From: Agapanthus africanus
Lineage: Eukaryota; Streptophyta; Magnoliopsida; Asparagales; Amaryllidaceae
NCBI GenBank assembly: GCA_030015575.1
Contig: CM057339.1
Span: 778,674,809 to 778,738,808, forward strand
Length of the DNA: 64,000 nucleotides
Direction of reading: 5' to 3'
Numbering within the stretch: position 1 is the first letter of the stretch; every line of letters starts with the position of its first letter. A program made the translations under genes and the position numbers. The notes under the pieces are model-generated. The model did not search any database, was not told the origin of the DNA, and saw nothing but the letters and a program-made list of their open reading frames with translations. Positions 1 to 10,974 of this stretch are shown piece after piece.

Positions 1-360
1 TCTTCTTCCATTAACAGAGGACCCATATGCACCCTCCGTAAAGATGGTTCAACGTCGTAGAATGCAACGAGGGGGGTAAGCTTTTTTCGGAGCGCACACG
101 TTCTCAGTCTCATCTTGAGAATGTCTTAAAGCCTCGGCCAATTGCGTGGCCTCCTCGGCAGATGAGCCAGGATAGATAAGACCGGCGTTTGACTCCTCCA
201 TAGCTATCGGTTCATCCTGAATAAACAGCTCGGACTCAAGCAGAGTGTCGAGTAGGCCGGCAACCGATTTCTTCCTTCTCTTGGACTTGTGCTAACACTA
301 GCAGAAGAACGCTTCCTCCCCCCTGGGCACTTTGGCACGACGTTGCCCAATTTCACTTTC
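1..360 (-). pseudogene. PMD (plant mobile domain) pseudogene, C-terminal piece, runs off the left edge
   Basis: The minus strand from 360 to about 60 has coding character: a Lys/Arg-rich stretch (KSKRRKKS), then an acidic Glu/Asp/Ala-rich tail. Two in-frame stops (TAG) lie near 305-312, just before the basic stretch. The frame is the same as that of the piece ending at 4634: ignoring the solo LTR at 361-4633 and one CTTTC copy, the codons run on without a shift. This is therefore the variable C-terminal tail of the PMD gene whose conserved domain lies at 4.6-10.0 kb. The tail alone matches nothing I recognise, and the assignment rests on frame continuity and the target-site duplication. The true end lies outside the window. 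Confidence 0.6.
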
Positions 361-2234
361 TATCATGACCTGAATGTGGCACGTGACCGGTACTTAAATC
401 AAGTGACATCTAAAGACGTTGACGCGGTCCAAGTAAGTCGAAACCCGGAATCTAAACCCTTTTTTGAAAATATTAGAGGTGAGGTATAAAATAGTCATTA
501 GATGGGATCAATTTAAAATAAACATTTAAGTCTAACTAAGTATGTTTGAAAAGCATTTATGACGTTTAAAATTTTGACAACACCTCCTTTGTAAATTTTG
601 AATAAAACCCGATACAAACATAACAATAAAAATAGCATCCCAATGGGAGCTAGCTTACACGCCCAAACGGCGGATCAACCAAGCAAACAATATACGACGC
701 ATAATGGCAAAGAAAAGAAAAGCAAAACAAAATCAACAATATAAAAAGGTCGACTCCAATGAGTACGACGCCCACGACATACAATTCTAAGTCTCGTTTC
801 TAAGTCCACAATATACCAGTTCTAAGTAGATGGAGTTTTACTAGATACAAGAATATATAAATATACAAGTGTGGGTACGAACAACAGTAGCCCACCTGCC
901 AAAGCAATCACTGAGAAAAAGGGTGTGCCGCAATCCGCCGATAATCCGAGCGGTAACCTGCAAGAAATTGTGGCACAACAGGGGTGAGTTGCCAACTCAG
1001 TGAATAAAAGTACATCTCAAGATAGAAATCGAAATGCACAACAAACCTAGGTCATAAGTATAGTTCTATCATATCCTGTACTAATATAATATATGATATG
1101 CATATGTATCATAAATGTAACTCTATCCATCACATGAACCCAAAATAGAATATATCAATGCAAATGACCAGTATCCTAGGTATAAGCTCAAAAGTAGCCG
1201 AAAATATATATGTAAAACCTCTTCTTTAAAATAGCCGCGGAATACATATGTCGTGGCATAAAAGAAGACGTGATAGTATGAAATATAATATGTATCTTAT
1301 TTAAGATATACGTCTTGCTGTTTTAGTGAAGAGTATTAAGAGGTTTACAATTTAAAAGATCCCAGTGTCATATCAGACACGTCAAATAATGAGGCTATAG
1401 CTCGATTTTGAAATCTTTTTTATATGCAACAATCGGTAAAAAGGTTATTCAGGTACTGTCCCCCGGATCAGTCCTGGTCGGCTATAATAACTCATAACAG
1501 AACTGTATCCTCATATTATAGAAACATATCAACCTCTGGATGTCCAGTATCGACACCCGAAATCAGAAATCCCTTGTGTCCATCACCGACATGCAAATCC
1601 TCAAATCTCTCATGTCCATCACCGACACGCAAATGCAGATATCGTCGACACCATCTCAACAGATGATCGCCACCCGATATCCCTGGCCCCGGTCGGTATC
1701 TCCTAGATATCCGCCGTGCCCAAATCGAGCCCCAGTCAGTATCCCCTGGATATCTATCGTGCTCATCTCTATCTCCAGTATCGAGTATCCTCGCTGGGTT
1801 CCCCGTCTCTAATGCGACTATCCTGCCCCTCGGTCTCGACCGGGTCCACCATGTATCCAACTGTATATCCCCCCACTCAGTCTGGATACCGAAGTAATCC
1901 GTAATCGTATAGCCCCCCACCCCCACTCGGTTCGGAGTAAAACAAATATAAAAATGACTCATGGTGGACATCAACTCATCATATCCAAAGATAACAAGTA
2001 AAGAATAAGAATAATCTTATAGATCTTTCTGATGATATATTATATATATACATATACAACAGTGTCCTATACCATTGATATATATCATCAAAATAAAATA
2101 TCCCGAAAACTCATAAGAATCAAATATGAATATCTAAGTTACTGATGTTCATAAAAATTCAGCAGGTAAGGATGGTACTGTACATAAATATAGACATGCA
2201 GGAAACAAACGTATTAATTCTACTGTGTCATGAC

Positions 2235-2299
2235 AATACTAATGATGTGTGGTGTAGCATACGTGTCTGTGCTCGTGCAGCATAGCAATCATTAGTATT
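2235..2299. other. Hairpin 1 in the solo LTR (12-bp perfect arms)
   Basis: Arm AATACTAATGAT (2235-2246) pairs exactly with ATCATTAGTATT (2288-2299) around a loop of about 41 nt. The loop is similar in sequence to that of hairpin 2, which has different arms. See the finding on compensatory changes. Confidence 0.75.
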
Positions 2300-2390
2300 T
2301 GTGCAAGTGTTCTAAAAGTGTATATAGCATACTTGTATCTACATCTACATACACATCACGTAGTATAACAGTCCTATAGTGACATGGCGG

Positions 2391-2451
2391 TACCAATGAG
2401 GTGTATTGTAACATACGCGTATGTGCTTGTGCAACATAATACTCATTGGTA
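2391..2451. other. Hairpin 2 in the solo LTR (10-bp perfect arms)
   Basis: Arm TACCAATGAG (2391-2400) pairs exactly with CTCATTGGTA (2442-2451). The loop shares GTGT...GCATACG/ACATACG...TGTGC...GTGCA with hairpin 1. A counterpart (ATTACC...GGTAAT) is at 20773-20831 in Gypsy LTR1, and at matching places in LTR2 and LTR3. Confidence 0.75.
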
Positions 2452-4633
2452 GCTGTGCAGTTTTCTATCATTGTGTTCGTATCACGGAAACGTATAACAT
2501 TGATAAATGTATCGCGAACATGTAAAGTAAATCTAAGCGTAACTATTAAATGTAACTACTTGCTATGAGCTATACCATTATCTTTGAAAATGGAACGAAA
2601 CGTTGGTTTTGAAATAAGAAAACTACCTTAGGTTAAAAATAGATATTCGTTTTGGAAATTAGCATCGCATCCTTGTCATTTATCATTTAAAAGGGAAACG
2701 AATCATTAGTTTTTAAAAGAGTATAGCTAACTCAAGCATTACATTCTATAACGAAATAAAACATAACTCTAGGAGTCTAAAGGAATCTTGGTTGTTATTC
2801 GGCTTGCTAATCTCGTCATCACAAGTACGGTATGATTTCTCGTACAATATCCACATTATCACAATATCCAAATTATCTCAAGTACGGCATGATCCCTCGT
2901 ACAAATCCACCAAACTATGAATAAAACTATATGCACATGAATAACATACTAGATGTGACATAATACTAATACCATTAACTTGAATTAACACTAAGAACTA
3001 ACTAGATAGCATAACTATCCTAGTTATATGGTTGCGGGGGTGCTATACGCCATCCACCCGACTTTCCCCGTAGATATAAATCTACTCACCAACTTGTCGA
3101 ACTCGTCGAAATCCACAATCGCTTTTTCTCGTCTCGACGCCTTCAGCATCTCCGCCAATACTCCTTCAAATGTAAGAACACGCTAGTCAATAACATTATC
3201 TTACTGACAAAATGTAGCTAGAAAAATACAATGCTCGGATGTATATTGTTTGAAAATGTTAGGTCAGAAAACACCAGTTTTTGGGCTCGCTTCGAAAAAT
3301 CACCAGAAATCGTAAACACAATGTTTAGAGTGAAACTAAAATTATACACATTGTTAAAGGAGTTAACTTTGATACCACAAAATATGTTTTCCAATTTCTA
3401 TGTATAGGACATGAAATAAAATGCAAAATTAAAACATGTTTCTGAATAATCTGCAGAAACCAGAAAACAACCTTCACTAAAAATTTGATACCTCTAGATT
3501 TTGTAAATAGAATAAGAAAAATAAAATTTTTATAGATATTGAAACAAAATTATCTACAATCTACAATTTTCAGATTCTCTAAATTGTTAATAGAAAAATT
3601 AATAAAATTGTTACAATTTGAGTGAAAAACAGCCACTAGAAATGAAATTTCCAGTTTGGAAACCCATTCTTTAAAAATTCGTGTAAAATTTATTTTATAG
3701 TAAAACTTAACCAAATTGTTTTGGCTAAATGATATGGAAATTATCTACAACTTTTTAGTTTTAACCGTTAGCTAATTATCAATAGAGAGTCGTCAAAAAA
3801 ATTCAAAACCCCTAACATGTCACTGATATTCAGCCAACAAGTAAAACTTACTATCACTTCAAAATTTAAAAGCATGATGATATTTACCTATATGTAATGA
3901 GAACAAATAAATTCCAATCTCATAAAATGTAGGCTTGAATCATCTTGAATTGGTGTTGGCCTTAGCTTGATGATATGCTCAAATTTGATGAAGAGACCAT
4001 GGTTTTTCTCTTTTGATATGATGAATACATGAGAATTTTTGTGTTGGAGCTTGAAGGAACCTATGGTTCAGTTTGGGACTTAGTGTATTTTGTGTTATGA
4101 GAAAAATAAAGAAAGGAAGAGGTGTGATGGTCTAATGCAAGGTAAGCATGAGGTGCCATGGAAGAAGGAGGAGGTGGAGGGATGTGAGCATGGGTGAGGG
4201 TATGTTGATATAAGGGTTTAACTTACTAGCTAACATATACCCATCCTCATTCAAAAAGAAATAAGAAAGAAAAACAAATCCTTTTAATTAAGTGCCTTCA
4301 TTTTTAAAATTCAATACATTTTGTAAATAATTACCCCTTTCACATAATTACCTTTATGTTACCATAAATCTAACTCTTTATTTTAAATGAATTAAAAAAC
4401 TTATCATAATACTTTAAATATCATTATCTAAATGTAAAATATCATATCATGTTAAAATAATTAAAATATCATTTTTATGATATCACACACTTTTCTTCAT
4501 ATTTACCAAAATAATTATATTTTTACGGATATAATTCTGATACCCAATTTCATAAGCGATATCATTTTTGTAAACTCATTATATTCATTCTTAAAATTAT
4601 AAATTAATATTTATAATTTTCCAAAATATTACA

Positions 4634-5560
4634 CTTTCGGTATCCCCCTTTGGCGACACCACCTTTGGTGACACCGCCGCTGGTGACACTACTGCTGGTG
4701 CTTCATTGGAAGTCTTTACTTTGGCTCTAGTGCGCACTGGCATACCAGCAGTGCGAGGGGTCGATTCTATTTCTACGGCTTAGGGGATAAGTACCAAACC
4801 GCTATCCCTCAATGGAAGGAGAACCACTGACCGTGGCCGCAATGGGGTATTGGTGGCCTGAGCTGGAATGGGAGCTCTACTCTCGAAAAGCACCCGTCTC
4901 TCCTCTGCTATGATGGGGCCGACTCGATGACGATACCAACCCTTAAAGGACCCTACGGGTCTCGGAAGGTAGTCGGACTTTGGGATCAGGAAGCAGGAGC
5001 CGGTGTTTAGCCGCATGAAATGGTGGATGGCGTCGTGAGTAACCTCCAAAGAGATAGCAAGCTCGACTATGAATGCCTTGAGAGGGATGCCCTGGTCATA
5101 GCCCAACTGCTGAGCAAAGCGGTGCGGGATATACTGCATGAAAAGGATAGCATTGTTCCGGCGGAACACAAGATACCCTGGCTTAATCGAGTATAGGAGC
5201 ATGAACTCTTTTGGTTTCAAAGCCGGGACCCCACCCTTCGATAAATCAAACAATTGTTGGATGGGCCCCGCAGGAGCGGAAAGGAATCGATCGCTGAACA
5301 CCATTCCGCCTTCATTTGAGTACAGGTTCAGCAGTACGCGGAGAGCCCCTACTTGGGTCGGATCGGGAGTGGAGGCATCAACCAACCTCATAATCCGTGG
5401 GAAGGTATACGAATCATAAAAATCCAGCCGCTGGTGCGCAACGAACGCTCCTAGCACGTGCATCTCGACCCACGACATGAAGTAGTGGAGGGGAAATTCA
5501 CGATCTCCGCACCTGGGTTTGAAGTATTAGCCGCGATGCTTAATCCGTGATATAGATGTG
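4634..5560 (-). pseudogene. PMD pseudogene, central piece
   Basis: Minus-strand coding relic between two solo LTRs. Its 232-codon open frame (5478-4780) carries PMD-family hallmarks: the YIPHRFAQQLGYDQGIP block and the following FKGWYRHRVG-like segment. Reading upstream from 5495 gives an HLYHGLS...TSNPGAEIVNF stretch, equivalent to the conserved 'LASIYRGLNE...NPGA' part of PMD proteins. It is separated from the 232-codon frame by a one-base shift at the G4 run 5490-5493. Downstream, a TAA at about 4780 interrupts the frame, yet codons continue in the same frame into a Val/Ser/Pro repeat (VVSPAAVSPKVVSPKGD) reaching the LTR at 4633. PMD proteins (MAIN/MAIL1 relatives) are known as host nuclear proteins and as transposon-carried genes; which applies here is not decidable. 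Clearly non-functional. Confidence 0.75.
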
Positions 5561-5823
5561 TATAACAACCCTAATTTTTTTTGATACACTTTTTCCTATA
5601 CAAAATTTTTCAAATTTTTTTCAAAATATTTTTAAAATCCACAAAGGGGTATTTTAGCCTGAGCACAAGATTTAGGTAATTATTTTTGTTTTTAATTACA
5701 AGCTACAAGAATGAAATAACTCCATTTTTAGTGTACAAGAAATTACTTTAAATTTAATGTATACTAGGAGTATTTATTCTTGCTGCTATCAGTTTAAGTA
5801 ATTAAAAACCACAATAATTACAA

Positions 5824-5897
5824 GAAGGAGCTTGTAGCTCATTGGTAATACCTTGCACTGCTGAACCAAGCCACCAGAGTTCAAATCCCATGCCCCA
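5824..5897 (+). repeat. tRNA-derived (SINE-like) fragment inside the solo LTR
   Basis: AGCTTGTAGCTCATTGGTAA resembles a Pol III A box (TRGCTCANTTGG) and, about 40 bases on, AGAGTTCAAATCCC resembles a B box (GGTTCGAATCC). Length and spacing fit a degenerate tRNA head of a SINE. There is no foldable cloverleaf with an anticodon that I can support, so it is not called as a tRNA gene. Confidence 0.4.
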
Positions 5898-6270
5898 CAT
5901 TATTTTTGTATTTATTTTGTTTTAATTTTTTTTGGAAGTCAACGGTAAAAAGGCCATCACTCCCAAAATATGTACTGGACAACAAAAAGTAAATATACCA
6001 AATTATACCCCCAGAAATTCCCCGGCCAATGGACCCCCGACTCGTCCCGACTCGGCGCCGCCGGCAGGCGACTCGGTCCGGCGCCGCCGGCCGGACTTGG
6101 CCGGACGGCCGAGTCACCAACTGAGAAAAGTTGGCTCTTGACTTGGTCAACCCTCTTGCACACTTATTATACCTGGATCGGTTTTAATTTGGCCAATAAA
6201 TTCCTTTTACTCCTAGGTTTAATGATTTTTATATATTTTTTTAATTAAAACCCTAACCCTAGCCTAGCCC

Positions 6271-6279
6271 TATATAAAG
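6271..6279 (+). promoter_or_regulatory. TATA box of the solo LTR, with telo-box-like element upstream
   Basis: TATATAAAG at 6271-6279, preceded at 6248-6268 by AAACCCTAACCCTAGCC, which resembles the plant telo box (AAACCCTA). A GC-rich block (about 6018-6118) lies just upstream. The position, about 0.7 kb into a 3.3-kb LTR, suits a U3 promoter firing rightward. Confidence 0.55.
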
Positions 6280-8718
6280 ACCCCTATACTCTACCTTTTC
6301 CCTTCACAACTCTAAGTCCACTCTCCCAAATTCTCGAGAACTCGGTACGAAGAGCGAGAAGCGAAGCGCTGCCGAAATCGACGATGGATTCCGGCGACCG
6401 GATCAGGACCTTCGCGACGTTTTCAACGAATCGACAACCACCACGACCTCTAGCCTCCTTAGCTTGTCCAAACCCGTAAGTCCCACCTTCTTCTATCTCT
6501 CTTTTCTTTAAGATAAAATACGACTTTTTAGAACCCGACGGAAATCGGACAAACCGATTTTCGATTCGGTTTTTCTCTAAACTTCCACTTGTCATCTAAT
6601 ACATATTATCTACCCATATGCTTGTTGACTATTAATCACCCATAAACCAATTTAATCAAACTTTTTCACATAAAATGATAACTTCTTTGCAAAACCGTAT
6701 TCTTTTCATAAAAATACCATGAAGTTCATTTTTCTTAGTTTAATTAATTCCCTCACTCCTAAATAGGTTTATCTTGATCACTAAACTTGTAGAAACCAAT
6801 TTGAATGAATTTTCACACATGAAATGATAACGTTTTCAAATACCGTATTCTTGCGATTTAATACCTTCAACTTTAACATGTCATGTTTTACCTCTAAACG
6901 ACATCAAAACTTAAAATAAATCACGAGGTAATGACCTACCTCTACACACACTCAATATAACCCTAGTTGAAAAATATCAAAACACAGAATACGAAATTAC
7001 AGGACGCTTCACTAAAATACCCTAATCTTTATAACCTTTATTGAAATCTTTAAACATTTCTAAATAAAATCTTTTAATAAAATGAAAACACGATTGGTCA
7101 TGGACATCGATCGTTTATCTAAACTGTCTTGTGGTGTCTAGACAAGTGTGTCTAGGCTAGTGGTTTTTAATTAGGCCCACGACTGTGGTTCCTTCCCACT
7201 TACCTGGCACTTACCTGGCCGCAATTGACGGTGAAGAGGCGATTTGAGGCTCCTAATGACTCATCGTTTAGACCTTAGAAATATGCTAGTTGGCTTAGGA
7301 AACCCTAACAACTAAAATACGGAAAACTATACTCTTTTGCAAATAAATACCCTATATTTATAAAACCGTTTTCCTAAATGAAAAGTATTTGTTAAACCTA
7401 AGCAAAGCGCCGCTACAACCCACTTTTGGGGAATCCGTTAGGGATAGTACGGTTCATCGTGCACCCGCGGGCTAGTAGTGCGAGATTCAGACCTCCGCAA
7501 GGAGCATTCGGTCTCGAAGGGTTAAAATACGGCATTTAAGAAAAATGTGATTTTGGAAAATAAAATATTTATTTAAAATTATTCTTGTATTAGTATATAT
7601 TTAATTATTATTTAGACACCTATTTTATTATAATATAAAGTTCCCACATTTTCCTAAAAATTTACAAGATTAAAATTACATTAAAATATCATGAATTTCA
7701 AATGAATCAATTAATACTTTTATTGGGATATATTCACTAGAATAACACAAATAAAATTCACACCCATTATAACTATAAAGATGAATATTAAATACTTGAG
7801 GTGTATTTTGAAAACTATACAATAGTACTTTTTACATAAAAACCCCCTCAAGTTTTATAAATTACAATAAGGCCCCTAGCTAATATTGAACTTCAAATTC
7901 TCTTCTTTTAGTTTGACTCGGGTTAGAGTCTGACTATTTCTGACTTGAATATGATTCAAGTCAATCTATATTCTTTTATATTCCAATACGATTTGAATAC
8001 ATGAATCCATGAATCCAGTCTACAATATATTCATTTTTTGACTGAATCAAACCATGGATATTCATCCAATATCCTGATATTCCATTTACCTGATTATACA
8101 GTTACAACATGTCTACTGATATCATGGTTTTGGTCAGTCATCCAACTTACATATTCCAATACTACAATACTGTTAAAACACTACGGGGTTTAAGGGGTAG
8201 ATTGGTACGGAAGGTGTTAAAGGTGGCACGAGGTGGTCAGATTAAGACACCTAACCTGAATCCTATTGCTGTTGTACCGTGGCATAACGGTTCCTTGTTC
8301 TTTCCTTTTGCCCTGATCTCTAGCATATAGGGATCCCCCTCGTATACACTGGCATCCTTCTGTACCAAGCTACAAACAACAGCGTTACACAATGTTCCAT
8401 AATATTCAATAATATAATACTTTAGAAAATACTGTTACTCTGTCATTCTCATTCTTCTTATCTTTGGGACTTACCGAGCGACCTGTTCGCTGACGACATT
8501 CTATCTCTTTTTTCTTTGAATGTCGTCAGGTGCGTTGGACCAAGTTGAGATCGAGCCCACTGGTGAAGATTTGGAGCAGTTCCAGGCAGACCCAGAGCTC
8601 TAGATAATTGTACCTTGTTCTTTCCAGTTAATTTCATTTCCTGTTATGCCACTGTTTAGGCATTGCTTTTTCATTCCAGTTGTATTTTCTTTTCCTGCAT
8701 TGTAAAAAGAATGTTATT

Positions 8719-8724
8719 AATAAA
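8719..8724 (+). terminator. Poly(A) signal of the solo LTR
   Basis: AATAAA in a T-rich context about 140 bases before the LTR end, the usual place for the R/U5 polyadenylation signal when transcription runs rightward from the TATA box at 6271. Confidence 0.45.
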
Positions 8725-8866
8725 AGTTGCTGTTATTTCCATATTATTCATCTCTTGTGATTTACTTTATATTGCTTAGATACGCTTAGCGTATATACTT
8801 CTGAGTATATACGTAGCGGGCCTCGTCACGTCCACTTCGCCGTACACTGGGAAGCGGGGCGTGACA

Positions 8867-10024
8867 ATGTGATAACCCCGCGATGCCAACAGCTAGCCAT
8901 GCTCCCCCAGCTATGCGGTGAGCGGGATAAAAAATGGAGGCTCTCATATAGCGGAGATGCATCGGCATGGCAAACCAGCTTAGCCAAAAACTGATAAAAC
9001 CAACGAAAAAGGTCTCTTCGTCCATACCAGGGGCCGCAATTGCGTCAAAAGCTACGGTTGACGAGTTCGGAATATAGAAATGCGGCAAGTCTTCCTCCTT
9101 AGCCGGCAAGTTCCGTAACCCTAATCCAAAAGGGTCTTCAATTTTTGCAAATTTCGGAGCCTTCTTAGATATGACGCCCTCTCGAAGTAAGCAAGCGATG
9201 AAAGCGTCAAAGGTGACACCTTGCCTTTCCGATGTCACGAACAGCTTTTCAAAGCTACCAAGGACCTTGATTAGACTTGGGTACTTGTGGCGTACGACGT
9301 TCTCAGTCAACAGGCCATCGAGCATAGCAGGCATCGTATCAAACACATATTCATCGAAAGGCAGTAATTCTTTATAATGCTCTCCCCCTGACCGGCAACC
9401 CAGAGATCTTGTGAAACTCTTCCAGTGAAATTGAGACCTCCTGATCTCCTAGCAAGAACGTGTTGGTAGGAAGATTCCATTGATTCAAGAAAGCTTTAAC
9501 CCACCAGACGTGAGGGGCGTGCTAATAAAACAACGAAGCGTACACTGCCTGGTACTGCCCGACCTTCTGCAGACGTGCGCGTTGGGCAGAGAGAATGTAT
9601 CGTGCCCAGGGAAGGTAGCCCACTGGGTGGCGGGGGATAACGCCTACCTTGTAAACCTGCCCTTAGGGTCGAGCTTCGCCCTGACATATTCGGCGCCCCA
9701 GAATGTCAATGGCCACCATGGGTTGGTTGGGTATTCCGGTCGTTGATGGCTCAAGTCGGCCCGCGGGAGTCCAATTAGTCGCCTCCACCGCATAAACAAT
9801 CCATGGGCGTTCCGTTAATAATATAAAGCGGATGGGTTCTGTCGGCTCTTCACGGATAAAACTACGGTGGCCCCCGATCATATGACCGTACCACTTTCCC
9901 CATAAGAGAAGACTAGTATGGTCCCTGTCATGCGCCCTGATTATCGCCATAACCTCCTCGTCCGATGGCGACTGCGTAAAAACGGCTTCTGAGCGAGTGT
10001 AAAGGAAGTCGAGAAGCGAGGCCA
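8867..10024 (-). pseudogene. PMD pseudogene, N-terminal and core piece
   Basis: Likely start ATG at 10024 (MASLLDFLYTRSE...), after an AT-rich stretch. Recognisable PMD blocks in order: a WWVKAFLNQWNLPTNTFLL segment near 9520-9465, followed by GDQEVSISLEEFHKISGLPV; a KYPSLIKVL region; then EETFFVGFISFWLSWFAMP (about 9030-8975) and HRIAGGAWLAVGIAGL, equivalent to the conserved 'FLALWLSRFVFP...LARGTRLSLA' core. Breaks: a frameshift near 9700, an in-frame TAG near 9520, a one-base shift at the C5 run 9384-9388, and the solo LTR at 8866. The remaining protein continues at 5560. This is an old PMD gene or a transposon-borne PMD frame. Coding sense is opposite to the promoter at 11872. Confidence 0.75.
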
Positions 10025-10974
10025 TCAATCCTAAAATAAAAAAAACATTTAAAAATAATAATAAATAATAATAAGATAACATAAAATAAAATAACAGAAA
10101 ACCGAGATGTGACGGGACCACTGCCTGCAAAACCAATGGACCCACAAAATCTGAATAGCGGTTCACCAATGATGAGGCAAAGTAATCATTAGGAGAATAA
10201 AAAAGGATCCTCGTCAAGTAAACAGGAAAGTTTAAACAACTCTAAAAACAGGTTCTGTTAAAAAAAAAGGCACAACAGATTCAAATCTGCATTAGGGGCA
10301 TTAAACCCCTCAAATACCCGAGAGCATTAGGGAATAGAATTCCCAAAAATATTTGAGTCTCTCTCAGAGCCAAGCTCTGTGAACAAGAAATTAAAATTCC
10401 TTTAATAAAGGGATTAAATCCCAGAAAACCCCCATGGCAAGGAGGCAAGGAAAATGGAATTAAATTCCAAGGATCTTAAAGATCGGTGACAGGGTAAAAC
10501 CTTAAAAGGAGGATCATCAATCCCCATTGATTCAAGATCTTAGAATCTACAAAAAAAAATGTGTGCTTTGGATCTTTAAGAAACCAATCTAAGAAAAGAG
10601 CAACGCTCTGTCCCCGGATTTAAAATCCACGATGAAAAGAACAAAAAAAGGGGTTTCGTTCATGATCCTTACCAAAGAAAAGTTTTAACAAAGTTTAACT
10701 CTGAGATTCCAGCAGGCAGAGAACTAAGCTCTGAAGAGGAGAATTAAATTCTCAAGGAAAATAAGTGGGGAAGAAGATAAAGGAACAGTGGTCTCCTCAG
10801 AGGCAGAAACCCCTGCACTTATAAGACATGATGGGGAGCGGTTCATCTTCCTATTCCCGTAGGTAATCCAACGGCTGTGAGGGCTGACAGCGTTGCACTC
10901 ACGTGCAAACCACGTAAGAGCAACGATGGAGGGCATTTGTTCCCTTATAAAAAAGGGATGAGAGAAAGTTCCCC

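Larger units (their letters stand above)
361..4633 (-). mobile_element. Solo LTR (Ty3/Gypsy type) inserted in the PMD gene
   Basis: Bounded by a perfect 5-bp duplication, CTTTC at 356-360 and 4634-4638. It begins TATCATGACC (canonical TG mutated to TA) and ends ATTACA. Landmarks are shared in order with the three LTRs at 19202-37757: the start (TGACCTGAATGTGGCACGTG against CGACCCGAAAAGTACGGAA), 'GGGAGCTAGCT' near 650, 'ACCTGCAAGAAATTGTGGCAC' near 957, 'CTCATGGTGGAC' near 1959, and the 'CCCCGTAGATAT' plus 'ATCTACTCACC' block near 3070. It is a diverged relative in the same orientation (element sense on the minus strand). No internal region, PBS or genuine PPT adjoins it, so it is a solo LTR from LTR-LTR recombination. 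At 4273 bp it is longer than its relatives (about 3.27 kb). Partial repeats of a TCCATCACCGACA motif occur at about 1575-1640. Confidence 0.85.
5561..8866 (+). mobile_element. Solo LTR (Ty3/Gypsy type, opposite orientation) inserted in the PMD gene
   Basis: Flanked by ATGTG at 5556-5560 and 8867-8871. It starts TATAACAACCC, where related LTRs would start TGTAAC, and ends GGGGCGTGACA. Orientation is plus: a TATA box at 6271 follows a telo-box-like CCCTAACCCTA, and an AATAAA lies at 8719 near the 3' end. Closing up the two ATGTG copies restores the PMD reading frame across the site. A TG start two bases earlier (5559) is possible, but the duplication would then be only 3 bp. No internal domain is present, so this is a solo LTR of 3306 bp. 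Confidence 0.85.

Noticed and set aside
1516-1974. Open frames within the solo LTR
   Set aside because: No family resemblance; they lie in minisatellite-like LTR sequence and are not kept in the related LTRs.
4634-4653. AAAGGGGGATACCGAAAG on the minus strand as a polypurine tract, making 361-4633 a 3' LTR of an element that encodes PMD
   Set aside because: The stretch is in-frame coding sequence of the PMD tail, the frame continues on the other side of the LTR, and CTTTC flanks the LTR on both sides. A solo LTR in a PMD gene explains everything.
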